Below, in pieces: positions 19,444 through 29,698 of a stretch of 64,000 nt of DNA (positions are counted from its first letter, which is position 1; each line of letters begins with the position of its first letter). The notes below the pieces were generated by a model. The model ran no database searches, was not told where the DNA came from, and saw only the letters and a program-made list of their open reading frames with translations. The DNA lies in assembly GCA_022539475.1 (NCBI GenBank), contig VCMS01000082.1:1-64000 (forward strand). Reading direction: 5' to 3'. The position numbers and the translations under genes are program-made. The stretch comes from Gracilaria domingensis (lineage: Eukaryota; Rhodophyta; Florideophyceae; Gracilariales; Gracilariaceae).

Positions 19444-19941
19444 GCCATTGACGGGGAAGACAAAAATCTTTGCAGCGCCGGAGGATATGCAACCGTGTGT
19501 GACGATTGTTACGTTGACTGGGAAACATTTGGTGTCGCAGTCAAGAAACGGAGCTGGAAAGCCACCGACACAACGTGTACGACACTGATTGTCTGGCTTC
19601 GTGTTTCCAGATTTCTTTTAATCGTTTCGTAAACTCCTGGAACGCCCCTAAGCCGCGTATCGATGCTTTTACGTGCCGGGCGCCAAGTGCGAGTGGCTGA
19701 AATGGCACGCTGGAACGGGACACGACAGCATCCCGTTCCAGCGGTACACGCTGCAATAAAAGGACCGGCCGGCGGTATGCTACACCCGTGGCCGGTCAAG
19801 GGACTGAAGGTTTCACACACCAAAACGTGGTCTCTACCATGATGAAGTTCACATAGTCAGCCGCACAGTTTTCATGTAAAGGCGGCTGCTCTTTCATCTT
19901 TGAATAGCGCTGAGGTCGCTGAACTTTCGTCTAGCGGAATT
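19444..19941. other. Spacer with strong inverted repeats
   Basis: No supported gene. It holds a perfect 13-bp inverted repeat (CGCTGGAACGGGA, 19708-19720 and 19731-19743, 10-base loop) and an 8-bp one (GACCGGCC, 19763-19770 and 19790-19797). Part of the first arm (CTGGAACGGGA) occurs again near 20236. Confidence 0.5.
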
Positions 19942-20202
19942 ATGCCTTACTCGGGCTCAAATTGTTTCCCAAGTCCGAAGAATTCCACGGCTGTATGTCA
20001 AGTGTGTCGGCAGGAGAAAGGAAGTCATTTGATGGTTGATTGTGGTAGACCTCTGAAGAAGGATGATCGTGGTAGCAGTAGTGGAGATATCGGAGACCGT
20101 ACTTGCGGAAAACACGTGTACTATTCGAAAAGGAACGGAAAATGGAAATTGTGTGGAGTTTGTGAACGTCACCGGAAAGGAAGCCTAAATAAGCCCTCTT
20201 GA
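19942..20202 (+). CDS. Small Cys-rich ORF, possible zinc-binding domain
   Basis: 86 codons from ATG 19942. It shows CQVC, then a single Cys (DCGRP), RTCGKH, CGVC and a terminal RHRK, a spacing that could bind two zinc ions. The layout is loosely like the C-terminal Cys-rich domain of piggyBac-type transposases, but no transposase core is near, so it may be a fragment. Assignment is tentative. Confidence 0.3.
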   Translation: MPYSGSNCFPSPKNSTAVCQVCRQEKGSHLMVDCGRPLKKDDRGSSSGDIGDRTCGKHVYYSKRNGKWKLCGVCERHRKGSLNKPS

Positions 20203-20542
20203 TTCGTACCAGAAAGCAATGACGCAGTCGGGAAACTGGAACGGGATTGAATGTTTTCACATGCTCATAGAATGGATACCCGCAATGCTTGCCAAGATCA
20301 TCTTGCCGGCAAGTCGGCAAGAAAGCAACCTTGGCAGCTCTAGGCATAAACTGTGAGGTTCTACTTTTTTTCCTCCAAGGAAGTGACAACGAAAGCTATG
20401 TTTGCATGCAATCGTTGATTGGTCTCATTGTAAAGTTTCTCCCACATCGACGTTTTGATTTGCATACGTATCACCAGCATTTTGACAGACATGCTTGGAC
20501 TGAGTCCAAAACCCGAAGAAGGCACTTGGGTGTCAACAGGGC
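20203..20542. other. Spacer containing a dispersed repeat copy
   Basis: No gene. Bases 20274-20316 are the exact reverse complement of 32955-32997 downstream of ZDS. The copy contains the palindrome CTTGCCGGCAAG. Confidence 0.7.
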
Positions 20543-23419
20543 TCACGAAGAAGCATCATCCCCAGTTCCAACCTTCAGCCCGTAGAGCACGGTGTCTATT
20601 GCGGCACTACACATTCTTACGACTGACTCATAGTCTTCGGTCTCCACTGCTTCCGATACATCTTGAAGTCGGTGGAGTTCAATGCAGAAGTACGCTATTA
20701 ATGCTAGATTAGAAACCCGCTGCAGAGTGTCCTTGTTCCCATACTTGTTCCAATATTGAAAGTATGTTTGTTCAGCAGTCTCTTGTTCTTCCTCAGGTTC
20801 GTCTTCTGACGATCTCATCACAGCAAAATCGCAGAACGGGTGTCCAATATACGCACTATTCCAGTCAAGTATATGGTAGTAAGCGTTGTCCACAGCACTT
20901 CCGACATTTCCGGAATGAAAATCACCATGTAGAAGCGTATCCGGAATTCTGTAAGATTCCAGTTCTTCAAAACACAACTCTAGTCGAGACATATTAGCAC
21001 GAAGTCTTGTCACAGAATTTCCGTCTTTACATCGATCGAGCAGGGAGTACCCCAAGATCTTTCGAATATTCGTGCGCACCCATTCCACTGTGTACGCGGG
21101 CACTCCAGCGCTTTTGAGTTCCTTCAGGTGAGATGTCGAACGTTTTTGAAAAGTTGCCAACGTTTTCATGAGCAGATCCGCTCTAATACTTGCAGAATCG
21201 TTAAACCTGACATTCCCCTCCATGTACAAATTGCGAGAAGCATTCACTGCCAAAAGGCGTGGTGAAATGTCAGGGAGAATAGCAGATATAGCGCAGATAG
21301 CAGGTACCCTCAGCAGTTTGGGGTTTCCGGCTTTGACGAACACGATGTTGTCCTGTAGTACGGTGTCAACTCTTCGAGCACCGACATACCGAACTTTGAA
21401 CTTCATTATGCATGAGAGGAATGTGTTTCGAACTACTGACACTGGCCCTTCCACTTCTAAGTTCTGATCCGATAGAGCTGAACCAATCCAAGTCAGGGTT
21501 TTCCCAAACCACCCTGGAAAGCGCCATGGCATCCTGTTCCTTTCCAATTGGCTTCTTGAATTGTTATCGAGTGCGGAAGATAGATGTTCTTTGATATCAA
21601 AACAATGGTCAATCTTCACCCATTCTGTCTCAAGAGCCTCATCGCGAGAAATCCACTCATAACCTTTTGCCACTGCCAGAGAATCATCTACAATCTCTGC
21701 AAGTAGTACTACCTCCTCAAGACCATACTGGGAGTCGGGGCGTACCCAAAGAGGTCGAAGAACAAATACGCCTAACCCAGTCTCAGCTTTTACCACTTCA
21801 TGCAATCTACCGGTGTCCTTATCCCAATTAATGACCCATTCAGACGTTTCGGTTTTCAGTGGCTTAAGCACTGGGAGGCTTATAATATTACGTGACTTTG
21901 ACCGTCGGGCAAGTAGAGAGCTTGCGTTATGGGAGGGAATGACGAAGTGGTAAGTGTTAGGGTCTTCAAAATCTCCTTCCGATGGGCATGAATCAACGCC
22001 ATCATCCTTGTGCAGGGTGCTACAAATATGTCCCACACGATCTTCTAGAACTTGAAGGTACATCTGCTTCTCAACTAGATCCGACATTTCATATATATCC
22101 AGCAAAACACTTAAGTTGTAGCATAAGAATATAGGAGGAATGAAGGAAAACGCAAGTGGCATTTTTGGTTGACATGCTAATCCTTTCCAAGCGTCGAAGT
22201 ATAAATCTAAATGACCCTTAAAAGAATTGAATCCCCAAGTGTCTTCAAGAGTTAAACGGTAGAGATCAAAGAAGGGGGGTGCGATACAACAGTTGGCCCA
22301 ATCGATGAAACACAATCCATGTTTTGGTTCCAGACCAGATCTAACGTTTTGCTCCTCACAATCACCATGGACCAGAGTCTCTGGGATACCAAAGCTCAAA
22401 AGCTGACCCAAAATGCAACGCAGCTCATCTGCCCGTTTTCTCAACGATTGAACGTTCTCTTTGTTCTGACAAAGCTCAAGCACGGGATGATAGAGAATAT
22501 TTGTCAACTCAGAGGAAAGCCATTTTAGTCCTCGATCTGGAACGCCTCCCGCTCTCAGTTTGTCGATGTGCGGAATCGAAGCGATGTGGAAGTCTGCAAT
22601 CATTTTAACCACGGCTGCAGGGTCTAACAAATCCGCGTATTGCGCACCAACCTGGACAAATGCGTTCAGCTTTTCGTCCACGGCCAAAATTTTTGGGACA
22701 TATCTGTCGAGCGCGGTCGACACTGTCGTGGTCAACTTCGCCTCTGCGACGTCAGAGTGCGATACTTTGACATAAATTGATCCATCTGTTTGCCAGTTTG
22801 ACACAAGATTCCCTTCAAGACGAATTTCTTTCACTTTGCACGACAAAACGGTGGAATAAGGCATGTTTTTTATCTGTTTAAATCCCTCGACGATGTTCAT
22901 GCCATGCTGCGTTACAATTGCGATACCCCAACGCTCAATTTCTGCGAACCAACCTATTTCTCGCCATGGAGATGTACTTCTGTGATCACAGGCACCAATA
23001 TGAGTGAGAGCACCGCGCATAATATTCGAAACAGGCATTTCCGAGCATGGAGATGTCCAAGTGGCATGCAATACTGCATCACAATCCAACCACTCAAGGT
23101 CTACGGAAGGTATATAATTGTGGTCCAGGAGTTCAAGCAAAACAGCTGCTTCTGCAAGAACTGGTGGATCGCTATTACCTGCTCTAAGACTGTACCACAG
23201 AGGTACAACAGCATGCGCACGTATACCATACGCATTGTAAATCTCTGAACACAAATCGTCAACCTGGGCTCGCCAATCACTTATTAGCGGAGACTCGTCA
23301 TAGAGACCATCTTCTGGGGGAGACAGAAGGGGAAGACAAAGCGTGGGACCTTTAACACGTCGAGTTAAAAAAGATCTTCTTTGGGCGGAGAAAACTACAA
23401 GGTGAAGCCTGGTCGACAT
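20543..23419 (-). CDS. Two-unit phosphotransferase-fold protein (APH/choline kinase-like, internally duplicated)
   Basis: 958 codons from ATG 23419, with no intron needed. It is two homologous units of about 480 residues. Each begins with an alpha/beta region that I do not recognise (unit 1 VVPLWYSLRAG..., unit 2 VLRPLWVRPDS...), followed by an aminoglycoside-phosphotransferase-type kinase domain. The kinase motifs are HGDCEEQNV with FIDW (about residues 350-375) and HGDFHSGNV with ILDW (about 828-850). The catalytic Asp, the Asn and the metal-binding Asp are present in both, so both could be active. The family phosphorylates small molecules such as choline, sugars or drugs; the substrate here is unknown. 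No signal peptide is evident. Confidence 0.85.
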   Translation of the reverse strand: MSTRLHLVVFSAQRRSFLTRRVKGPTLCLPLLSPPEDGLYDESPLISDWRAQVDDLCSEIYNAYGIRAHAVVPLWYSLRAGNSDPPVLAEAAVLLELLDHNYIPSVDLEWLDCDAVLHATWTSPCSEMPVSNIMRGALTHIGACDHRSTSPWREIGWFAEIERWGIAIVTQHGMNIVEGFKQIKNMPYSTVLSCKVKEIRLEGNLVSNWQTDGSIYVKVSHSDVAEAKLTTTVSTALDRYVPKILAVDEKLNAFVQVGAQYADLLDPAAVVKMIADFHIASIPHIDKLRAGGVPDRGLKWLSSELTNILYHPVLELCQNKENVQSLRKRADELRCILGQLLSFGIPETLVHGDCEEQNVRSGLEPKHGLCFIDWANCCIAPPFFDLYRLTLEDTWGFNSFKGHLDLYFDAWKGLACQPKMPLAFSFIPPIFLCYNLSVLLDIYEMSDLVEKQMYLQVLEDRVGHICSTLHKDDGVDSCPSEGDFEDPNTYHFVIPSHNASSLLARRSKSRNIISLPVLKPLKTETSEWVINWDKDTGRLHEVVKAETGLGVFVLRPLWVRPDSQYGLEEVVLLAEIVDDSLAVAKGYEWISRDEALETEWVKIDHCFDIKEHLSSALDNNSRSQLERNRMPWRFPGWFGKTLTWIGSALSDQNLEVEGPVSVVRNTFLSCIMKFKVRYVGARRVDTVLQDNIVFVKAGNPKLLRVPAICAISAILPDISPRLLAVNASRNLYMEGNVRFNDSASIRADLLMKTLATFQKRSTSHLKELKSAGVPAYTVEWVRTNIRKILGYSLLDRCKDGNSVTRLRANMSRLELCFEELESYRIPDTLLHGDFHSGNVGSAVDNAYYHILDWNSAYIGHPFCDFAVMRSSEDEPEEEQETAEQTYFQYWNKYGNKDTLQRVSNLALIAYFCIELHRLQDVSEAVETEDYESVVRMCSAAIDTVLYGLKVGTGDDASS

Positions 23420-23951
23420 TATCCAGCGTAAACAAGAGACAAACAACAACGTATGTTAACATCAGCACCCAAGCAAGCGATTGCGAAGCAAGAAAGGGCT
23501 CAATGAGCAAGGAGGTTGTTGGGTTCTAGCAGGGTAGCGAAGTGTACCATAAGGTAAGAAGGCTAACCTTCTATCCCTCCTAGCCTTCTAGAACAGAACG
23601 GAAACCCCGGACCGCATGAGTGCATTTCTCTGCTCTTTGAAAGAGATCAAAAACCCAAAACGTGTGCGTGCTGGAAAAAGTAGTCTGGTGCACTGCCCAC
23701 TGGCCAGTGTCCAGCACTCTTGTCCTGGACAATTTCCAAGGTTGTGTGAAGACCTACCACCTGTTACGGTTCACGAACAGTTCTTGCGGTCATATGTTTG
23801 GAAAGGCCCTGTCAAACTGCCTCGAGTAGCGCTATTAACCCGCACTAGTACCGCCTACTTTGACGGAGAAACAAAGGCTTCCACTTACTGCTGATTCATC
23901 CGGAGACTACTTGCTGCGTATCGAGCATATCAAGCAAAACAAAGCTGAAAG
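23420..23951. other. Divergent promoter region with nested inverted repeat
   Basis: It separates the kinase gene (-) from DRG1 (+). Perfect arms AGAAGGCTA (23557-23565) and TAGCCTTCT (23581-23589) form a hairpin, and GTTCTAG (near 23523) can pair with CTAGAAC (23587-23593) as an alternative. A 92-codon frame at 23616-23894 is open but has no recognisable domain. Confidence 0.4.
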
Positions 23952-25251
23952 ATGGGTGTGCAAGAGCGAATCAAAGAAATTGAGGCCGAAATGGCCCGTA
24001 CGCAAAAGAACAAGGCCACTGAAGGAGTGAGTTAAACAGGAGCCAAAAGTGAGTGTATCTGAAAGATGCAGTGTTGCAACGAACTCAAAATCTGAAACGA
24101 GCTACTAACCATACTGCATACGAATTTCCATACTTTTAATAGCATCTGGGAATCCTTAAAGCAAAGCTCGCGAAACTGCGCCGCGAAGCACTGGATGGTC
24201 CGAAAACAGGAGGAAACTCTGCAGATCGCAGTTTTGAGGTCGTCAAACATGGCGATGCTAGAGTCGCAGTAGTAGGTTTTCCATCTACTGGAAAGAGTAC
24301 TTTCTTGAGTACTGTTACGGATACCAAAAGTGAGGCTGCAAACTGTACGTGGAATAATCTGCTTCGCGCGTCTCATCTCTAAGATGTACACCTAACATGG
24401 CATGATCTTTCTCTCGCACATCAGACGAGTTTACAACATTGACTTGCGTTCCGGGTATCCTAGAGCACAAAGGGGCTACGATCCAGTTATTGGACTTGCC
24501 AGGTATCATTGAGGGAGCGGCTCAAGGAAAAGGACGCGGTCGGCAGGTAATAGCCGTAGCACGCTCTGCAGACCTCATTCTACTTATGCTTGACGCCACA
24601 AAATCGGACGTTCAAAGAAGTCTTCTGGAAAATGAGCTTGAATCTGTAGGGATTCGACTAAATAAGAGACCGCCAGATGTCTATTTCAAACCGAAGCAAA
24701 CTGGAGGTGTCGCCTTCACATCAACTGTTCCGTTGACCAAACTGACGGAGAAAATCGCTATGAGTATATTGAAAGAGTACAAGATTCATAACGCCGAGCT
24801 CTTAATCCGTGAAGACATCAGTGTGGACGAGCTCATCGACGTCCTCGATGGCAACAGACAATATATCAAATGCCTATACTTGTACAGCAAGATCGACGCC
24901 GTTTCGGTGGAAGAGGTTGATCGATTGGCGCGAGAGCCGAACTCAGTGGTAATGTCATGTTTATTGAAGCTGAACCTTGACTATGTCGTGGAGCAGATAT
25001 GGGATTACCTACAACTATGTAGAGTATACACCAAGAAACAAGGCTCACCTCCAGATTTTGGCGAACCTATCGTACTTCGCGGGGGTAGCAAAGTGGAGGA
25101 TGCATGTCGTGCAATCCACAGGAGTCTAGCAGACCCGTCACAATTTCGCTATGCTCTTGTCTGGGGGAAGTCGACGAAGCACGATCCACAGCGTGTTGGT
25201 CTCTCTCATAATCTTGAAGACGAAGACGTTGTTCAAATTGTTACTAAATGA
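23952..25251 (+). CDS. DRG1: Developmentally regulated GTP-binding protein 1 (DRG1/Rbg1), three exons
   Basis: Exons 23952-24026, 24143-24344 and 24425-25251; introns have GTGAGT...AG and GTACGT...CAG ends. The joined frame gives 367 codons, the same length as animal DRG1. DRG1 is a translation-factor GTPase that binds ribosomes with a DFRP partner. Exon 1 carries the family start ([17 protein letters not shown]). G1 is [11 protein letters not shown]2 is in YEFTTLT, G3 is [19 protein letters not shown], and a C-terminal TGS domain ends in [12 protein letters not shown]. The G4 motif reads SKID where the family has NKID. Phases match across both introns. The stop lies 89 bases from the convergent DapL stop. 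Confidence 0.93.
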
Positions 25252-25340
25252 GAATGCTTAAAGAACTTGGCCACTGGAAGTACCAAGAGTTTGGAACCAG
25301 TATCCGATGTCTGGAGGGCCAAAAGCGCAGATCGATAGTT

Positions 25341-26690
25341 TTAGGCCACTACACTTGCATACATTACTCGGAGTCGTTTGCACGCCTCCTCACATGCCTC
25401 TCGAGGAGCAAAGGCGCTAAGGCGAAGATATCCCTCCCCTCCTGGGCCAAAGCCTGCACCCGGAATTGTGACAACTTGTGCCTCCTCCAAGATCTGATTG
25501 AATACATCCCAACTCTTCTTTCCGGGGAATCGAACCCAGATGTAGGGTGCGTCAGTACCGCCATAGACCTCAAAGCCAAGCTCTGTCATTGTAGCTCGTA
25601 GCAAAGCGGCATTGCCAAGATAGTACGCGATAAGCTCTTGAATCTCCCTCTCACCCTCCTCATCTAAACAAGCCAATCCACCGTGTTGAGAGATGCTGCT
25701 GGCGCCATTGAAGCATGTGGTCATGACGCGATTGAAATCAGCTCGCACAGGACTCCCATCAGCAAACTTCAACTCGTTTGGCACTACAACCCAGCCGAGA
25801 CGCACGCCAGTGAAGCCAGCATACTTGGAGAACGAATTGACCTCAATGGCAACCTCACGCGCTCCTTCGATTTCAAAAATACTGGTTGGGACATTTGGAT
25901 CGTTAATAAACGGCGCATACGCCGCGTCAAACACAATGATGCTGCCATTGTTCTTGGCAAACTGAACAAGTTGGGTGAGTTGCTCCCGGGTGGCAGCAGC
26001 GCCAGTAGGATTGTTGGGGCTGCAAAAGAAGATCAAATCGGTGCGAGGAACGGTGCTCAGATCTGGGAAAAATGCGTTGGCAGCATCACAACGCATGTAC
26101 GCAATACCGTTGAACTGCGAGGTAGACTGGTCATACAATCCAGTTTGACCGAGCATGACCGCAGTATCAACATACACCGGGTAGCTCGGATCCTGTACAG
26201 CGATTGTAATATCGGCACCAAACACCTGTTGAAGGCGGGAAATATCGCACTTTGCGCCATCTGAAACAAACACCTCCTCAGGTGCAATCGATCCGTTGTA
26301 CAGCACAGAGGATATTTTCTGTCTCAACATGGGCATGCCCTGCTCCGCGCCGTATCCCGAATAGCCGTCTTTGGTGCCCAACTTGGAGGCGCCTTCTGTG
26401 AGCCCCTTGCAAATATGGGGCGGAATGGGCATGGTGGTATCTCCCACGCCGAGAGATATGACATTGGCACCCGGGTTCTGTGCAAGGTAGGCGTTTCTAC
26501 GACGGCCGATCTCCGGAAAGAGGTAACCCGCCTGCAGCTTGGAGAAGTTGTCATTGCGCGGCACGGCGGACGCCGCGGGCTGAGCAACGCGGCGAGGAGC
26601 CGGGTGAGGCAGAGGTTTTCTACAGGCGGCGCGGGTGTCCGGACGAACAGAGGTGCCAACAAAGGTGGTGGTGAGATTGATGAAGGCCAT
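25341..26690 (-). CDS. DapL: LL-diaminopimelate aminotransferase, plastid-targeted
   Basis: 449 codons from ATG 26690. It is a class I PLP-dependent aminotransferase that converts tetrahydrodipicolinate to LL-diaminopimelate in plant-type lysine synthesis (EC 2.6.1.83). Supporting motifs are LQAGYLFPEIGRRR, GVGDTTMPIP, FFCSPNNPTGAA, and the PLP-lysine region SFSKYAGFTGVRLGW (about residue 280). The first 45 residues are hydroxylated, basic and without acidic clusters apart from one Asp, as expected for a plastid transit peptide. The length fits the family (about 410 mature). The pathway points to a photosynthetic lineage. Stop codons of DapL and DRG1 converge. Confidence 0.93.
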   Translation of the reverse strand: MAFINLTTTFVGTSVRPDTRAACRKPLPHPAPRRVAQPAASAVPRNDNFSKLQAGYLFPEIGRRRNAYLAQNPGANVISLGVGDTTMPIPPHICKGLTEGASKLGTKDGYSGYGAEQGMPMLRQKISSVLYNGSIAPEEVFVSDGAKCDISRLQQVFGADITIAVQDPSYPVYVDTAVMLGQTGLYDQSTSQFNGIAYMRCDAANAFFPDLSTVPRTDLIFFCSPNNPTGAAATREQLTQLVQFAKNNGSIIVFDAAYAPFINDPNVPTSIFEIEGAREVAIEVNSFSKYAGFTGVRLGWVVVPNELKFADGSPVRADFNRVMTTCFNGASSISQHGGLACLDEEGEREIQELIAYYLGNAALLRATMTELGFEVYGGTDAPYIWVRFPGKKSWDVFNQILEEAQVVTIPGAGFGPGGEGYLRLSAFAPREACEEACKRLRVMYASVVA

Positions 26691-28557
26691 GATGACAAAG
26701 AGGACGGGTAGCAATGGGCAATGGCGAGCTGAGCTGCGGAGCTGCGACGGTTGCGAGGGACGTGAGAGCGCATTGCGGGCGGATCGTTAATCCGTTCACG
26801 TGAGATCTGCTGCTGCACAGCGGCGCACGATCGCGTATGCGCTCGGCGTTCGCGCCCGCGGTTTACAGTGAAGGGGCATTACAGCTATGAATCGCTGACT
26901 TGCGTTGAATCGCTGACTTTCCGTGAATCGATGAGTTGCTATGAATTGTTGAGTTTTGAGCGTGTACGACGGTACCGGTGGGGACAATGTGTGTAAGGTG
27001 AGTGCGACTGCGAAGCCAGCGTCTGCACGAGCGCGCGAATCTTTGTTGTAAGGAGCAGTTTAGGCGCAGAAAGAGGGGCGTTGAGAGATTCCGATATTAC
27101 CTTTAATCTCTGGTCAGTACTGGACAGTAAGTTATTCGTTAAGTGCAGTGCGAATGGCGCGTACAGAACGGATCGGGAAAAAAAAATGGGGGGGTGGGGG
27201 GAGGGGAGAATGGTTTTGCTTATAGTGCGGCACATGAAAGAGTTGGAGGCGCAACCTCACGTATGTGCGGCGCGACGTGGCGTCGGTTATGAGAAAGAGA
27301 CGCAGCGGGCGGGTGGGAAGGAATGTTGCACGAGTGCTTTTAATGAGGCGATCGTTTCCATTGTGACATTTGGCGGAGTGCGGGTGGTTTTATTGAGATG
27401 CAGCGGAAAACGGAAAGCGCGCCGGCGCGCTTTGCGTGGTGAAGTGGTGTAAATTAAAAGTTACGCAGTTGCGTTTGTGGTGGAGAGTGGAGACAAGGCG
27501 CGAGCGCGAATACTGCTCCAAGTAGGCGGCGGCGGCGCTTGCGTTTGCGAAAGATTCGGTAAGCAACGGCGCTTTATGTTGGGTTAAAAACATGATGATG
27601 ATGCTGGTGCATGGCGATGTGCGAAAAACGCCGCCGCCATTATAGCTATGATACACGCGCGGCGTGTATGTGCGCGCCGAGAGAGGATACTAGGGCAAGC
27701 GGCGGGGTGGCGTGCGGCCGACGGTGTGTGTGGGACATGACGATCCAGGGGGCGATGGCTGGTAGCGGCTGTGTATGTTCGCCAAGCGGTGTGGCTGGTA
27801 GGGCGTCGGCAACTATATGCGCTGAGAAAAGCGGGTGGCGGCACCGACAGCGGGGGGGGGGGCGGGGGTGTGTGTGCGGCGGGGCGTGACGGAGGGCGCG
27901 AACGGCGAGCGCGCAGCACGACGGCAGCAGCGCGCGTGTTTACAGCGCGGGGCGGGGGTGGGCGGCGGGGTGAATTGCTGAATCGCATGTTCATTCGGTA
28001 AGCGGCAACAGTTTACACCAAGCTGACGTGTGCGGCGGGCGCGACGCGGCGGGCGCCGAACGGCGCGGCGCGGCGGGCGGGGGGGGGGTATATGTAAGCG
28101 GGCGCGCGGGGCAGCGCGCCGAGCCATAACATGCCTGTGCAACTCCCCACGCGGCGCGCCCGCGCGGACGCGTCGGCGCGGCGCGCGGCCCCGCCGGCGC
28201 GCGGCGCGGCGCGGGCGGAGCGGGCGGCGCGGGCGGCGCGGGCGGCGCGGGCGGCGCGGGCGGCGCGGGCGCGCCGTGTCGCCGTGCCGCCCGCCGCGCC
28301 GCGCGCGCGCGCGCCGGGCGGCCGGCGGCCGGCGGCCGCGCGCGTGGCGGCCAGCCGTGCGCGCGCGCGCGCACGTGGCGAGCGCGTGCGGCTCGAGCCG
28401 CCGCCGCTCGCTGCGCGCGTGCAAGCGCTGGCGAGTCGTGCACAGTCCACGTGACGTAGCGCGCCGAATTCGCCCAATTCATGGCCGCTTTGCGCGCTCA
28501 AAACTGCCACGCTAGAAAAGTCGCCTTCCCGCGCGCGCCGCCTCCTCCCCCGCCCGC
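26691..28557. other. Divergent, GC-rich intergenic island, no gene
   Basis: It lies between DapL (-) and the C2H2 gene (+). Early bases include a tandem of ATGAATCG-like units (about 26885-26945). From about 27400 it becomes G/C-only in long runs, with homopolymers (27182-27207, 27851-27868) and a 9-base repeat at 28211-28270. The many long open frames here are composition artefacts. Confidence 0.6.
28211..28270 (+). repeat. GC-only minisatellite, 9-base unit
   Basis: About six to seven near-identical units of GCGGGCGGC in tandem inside the GC-rich island upstream of the C2H2 gene. Confidence 0.75.
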
Positions 28558-28565
28558 TATATATG
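28558..28565 (+). promoter_or_regulatory. TATA box of the C2H2 gene
   Basis: TATATATG stands out in an otherwise GC- and C-rich sequence, 136 bases before the chosen ATG (28694), leaving a pyrimidine-rich leader of about 100 bases. Confidence 0.55.
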
Positions 28566-28693
28566 CCTTCCCCCAATCTCCGCCCTTGCGCTTTTCTCCC
28601 CCTCCCCCCCCGCCCGACCCGACGCCCCTCTCCCTCCGCGCGCCTCCGTTCCTCGCTCCTCCTACCCCCCCCCCCCCCCCCCTCCGCTCCACC

Positions 28694-29698
28694 ATGGTTG
28701 CCCGCGCTCCCTCGCACTCGCCCTCCTCCTCCTCCACCACCTCCTCCTCGCTTACAAACTCCTCGTCAAAGTCTCCCGAGACGCACGTCTGTCCCTACCC
28801 CACATGCGCCAAATCGTTCTCCAAAAAGTACAACCTCAAGGCTCATCTGCGACTGCACACCGGCGAGCAGCCGTTCGAGTGCGATCGCCCCGACTGCAAC
28901 AAGAAGTTCAAGTGGCGTTCCTCGCTCTCCTCCCACACCGTGTGGCATTCGCGCAAGGACAAAAACTCGTCGTCCACCTCCTCCGACCCGTCGGCGCGCG
29001 CCGCGGCCGCGGCCGCCGCCCCCGCCGCCGCTGCGGTGGCCAAGCCACACCCCGCACGCGCTCCGCATGCACCCGCTGTCACGGACGATCCGTCGACCAC
29101 CGTTTGCTCCGCGTCCGGCGCACAGCGCAAGCGCCCGCGCCCCGCGCCGTCTGCCAGCAGCTCGCTGAGCTCGTTGCCGTCGGCGTCGTCTAGCGTGGAT
29201 CTGACCAAACTGCGCAGCGACACTACCAAGCGCTCGAAAGCGGCGTCAAAGAAGAAGAAGATTTGCACCAAGTTGGCGCAGCCGCCGGCGCGCGCTGCCG
29301 CGCACGTGGCCGATATGCAGCAACAGCAACAGCTGCAGCAAGAGGCGCTGGCAGAGCCTTACCCTATGGGCGCGCCATGCTCACCTTTGACGGATGCGGC
29401 GTCATTTTTTGACTGCTCCTCTGGCACTGACTCGCCGATGGAGTCGCAGCCCATGTTGGAACTTGACGACTTTTCATTCTCGTTGGATGTGAGGCATGCT
29501 GATGCGCCGTCGTTGCAGATGCAGATAGGGCTGGAGGACGTGGCGAGCATCATGGACGACACGGACCAGTCGGTGCTGTTTCCGGGCTACGGAAGCGCTA
29601 CGTGCGGCGCGTTTACGGCGCTCGATACGCGCTTTGGACCGTTCGATCTGGATAACTTGCCGGGCTTTGGGGTGAATGCCAAGGTGGAGGGGCTATAG
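28694..29698 (+). CDS. Two-finger C2H2 zinc-finger transcription factor
   Basis: 334 codons from ATG 28694, chosen because it has a Kozak-like ACCATGG; the frame is open further upstream through Pro-rich sequence that is probably leader. Two adjacent fingers: CPYPTC...HLRLH (residues 33-55) and CDRPDC...HTVWH (63-85), joined by the TGEQPFE linker. The spacing C-X4-C-X12-H-X3-H is typical for fungal and algal regulators. An Ala-rich stretch follows, then a Lys-rich run (SKKKKI), a Gln tract, and an acidic C-terminal half (MLELDDFSFSLD) that may activate transcription. Target genes are unknown. Codons are strongly GC-ending at the start and less so towards the end. Confidence 0.85.
   Translation: MVARAPSHSPSSSSTTSSSLTNSSSKSPETHVCPYPTCAKSFSKKYNLKAHLRLHTGEQPFECDRPDCNKKFKWRSSLSSHTVWHSRKDKNSSSTSSDPSARAAAAAAAPAAAAVAKPHPARAPHAPAVTDDPSTTVCSASGAQRKRPRPAPSASSSLSSLPSASSSVDLTKLRSDTTKRSKAASKKKKICTKLAQPPARAAAHVADMQQQQQLQQEALAEPYPMGAPCSPLTDAASFFDCSSGTDSPMESQPMLELDDFSFSLDVRHADAPSLQMQIGLEDVASIMDDTDQSVLFPGYGSATCGAFTALDTRFGPFDLDNLPGFGVNAKVEGL

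Noticed and set aside
20543..23419. Nudix domain in each half of the two-unit protein
   Set aside because: The alpha/beta region has a superficially similar start, but no GX5EX7REUXEEXGU box is present.
23616..23894. 92-codon ORF upstream of DRG1
   Set aside because: No motif, no homology recognised and it sits in the DRG1 promoter region.
27390..28740. Long open frames on both strands of the GC-rich island
   Set aside because: They consist almost wholly of Ala, Arg, Gly and Pro and overlap on both strands, as expected from GC-only DNA without stops.
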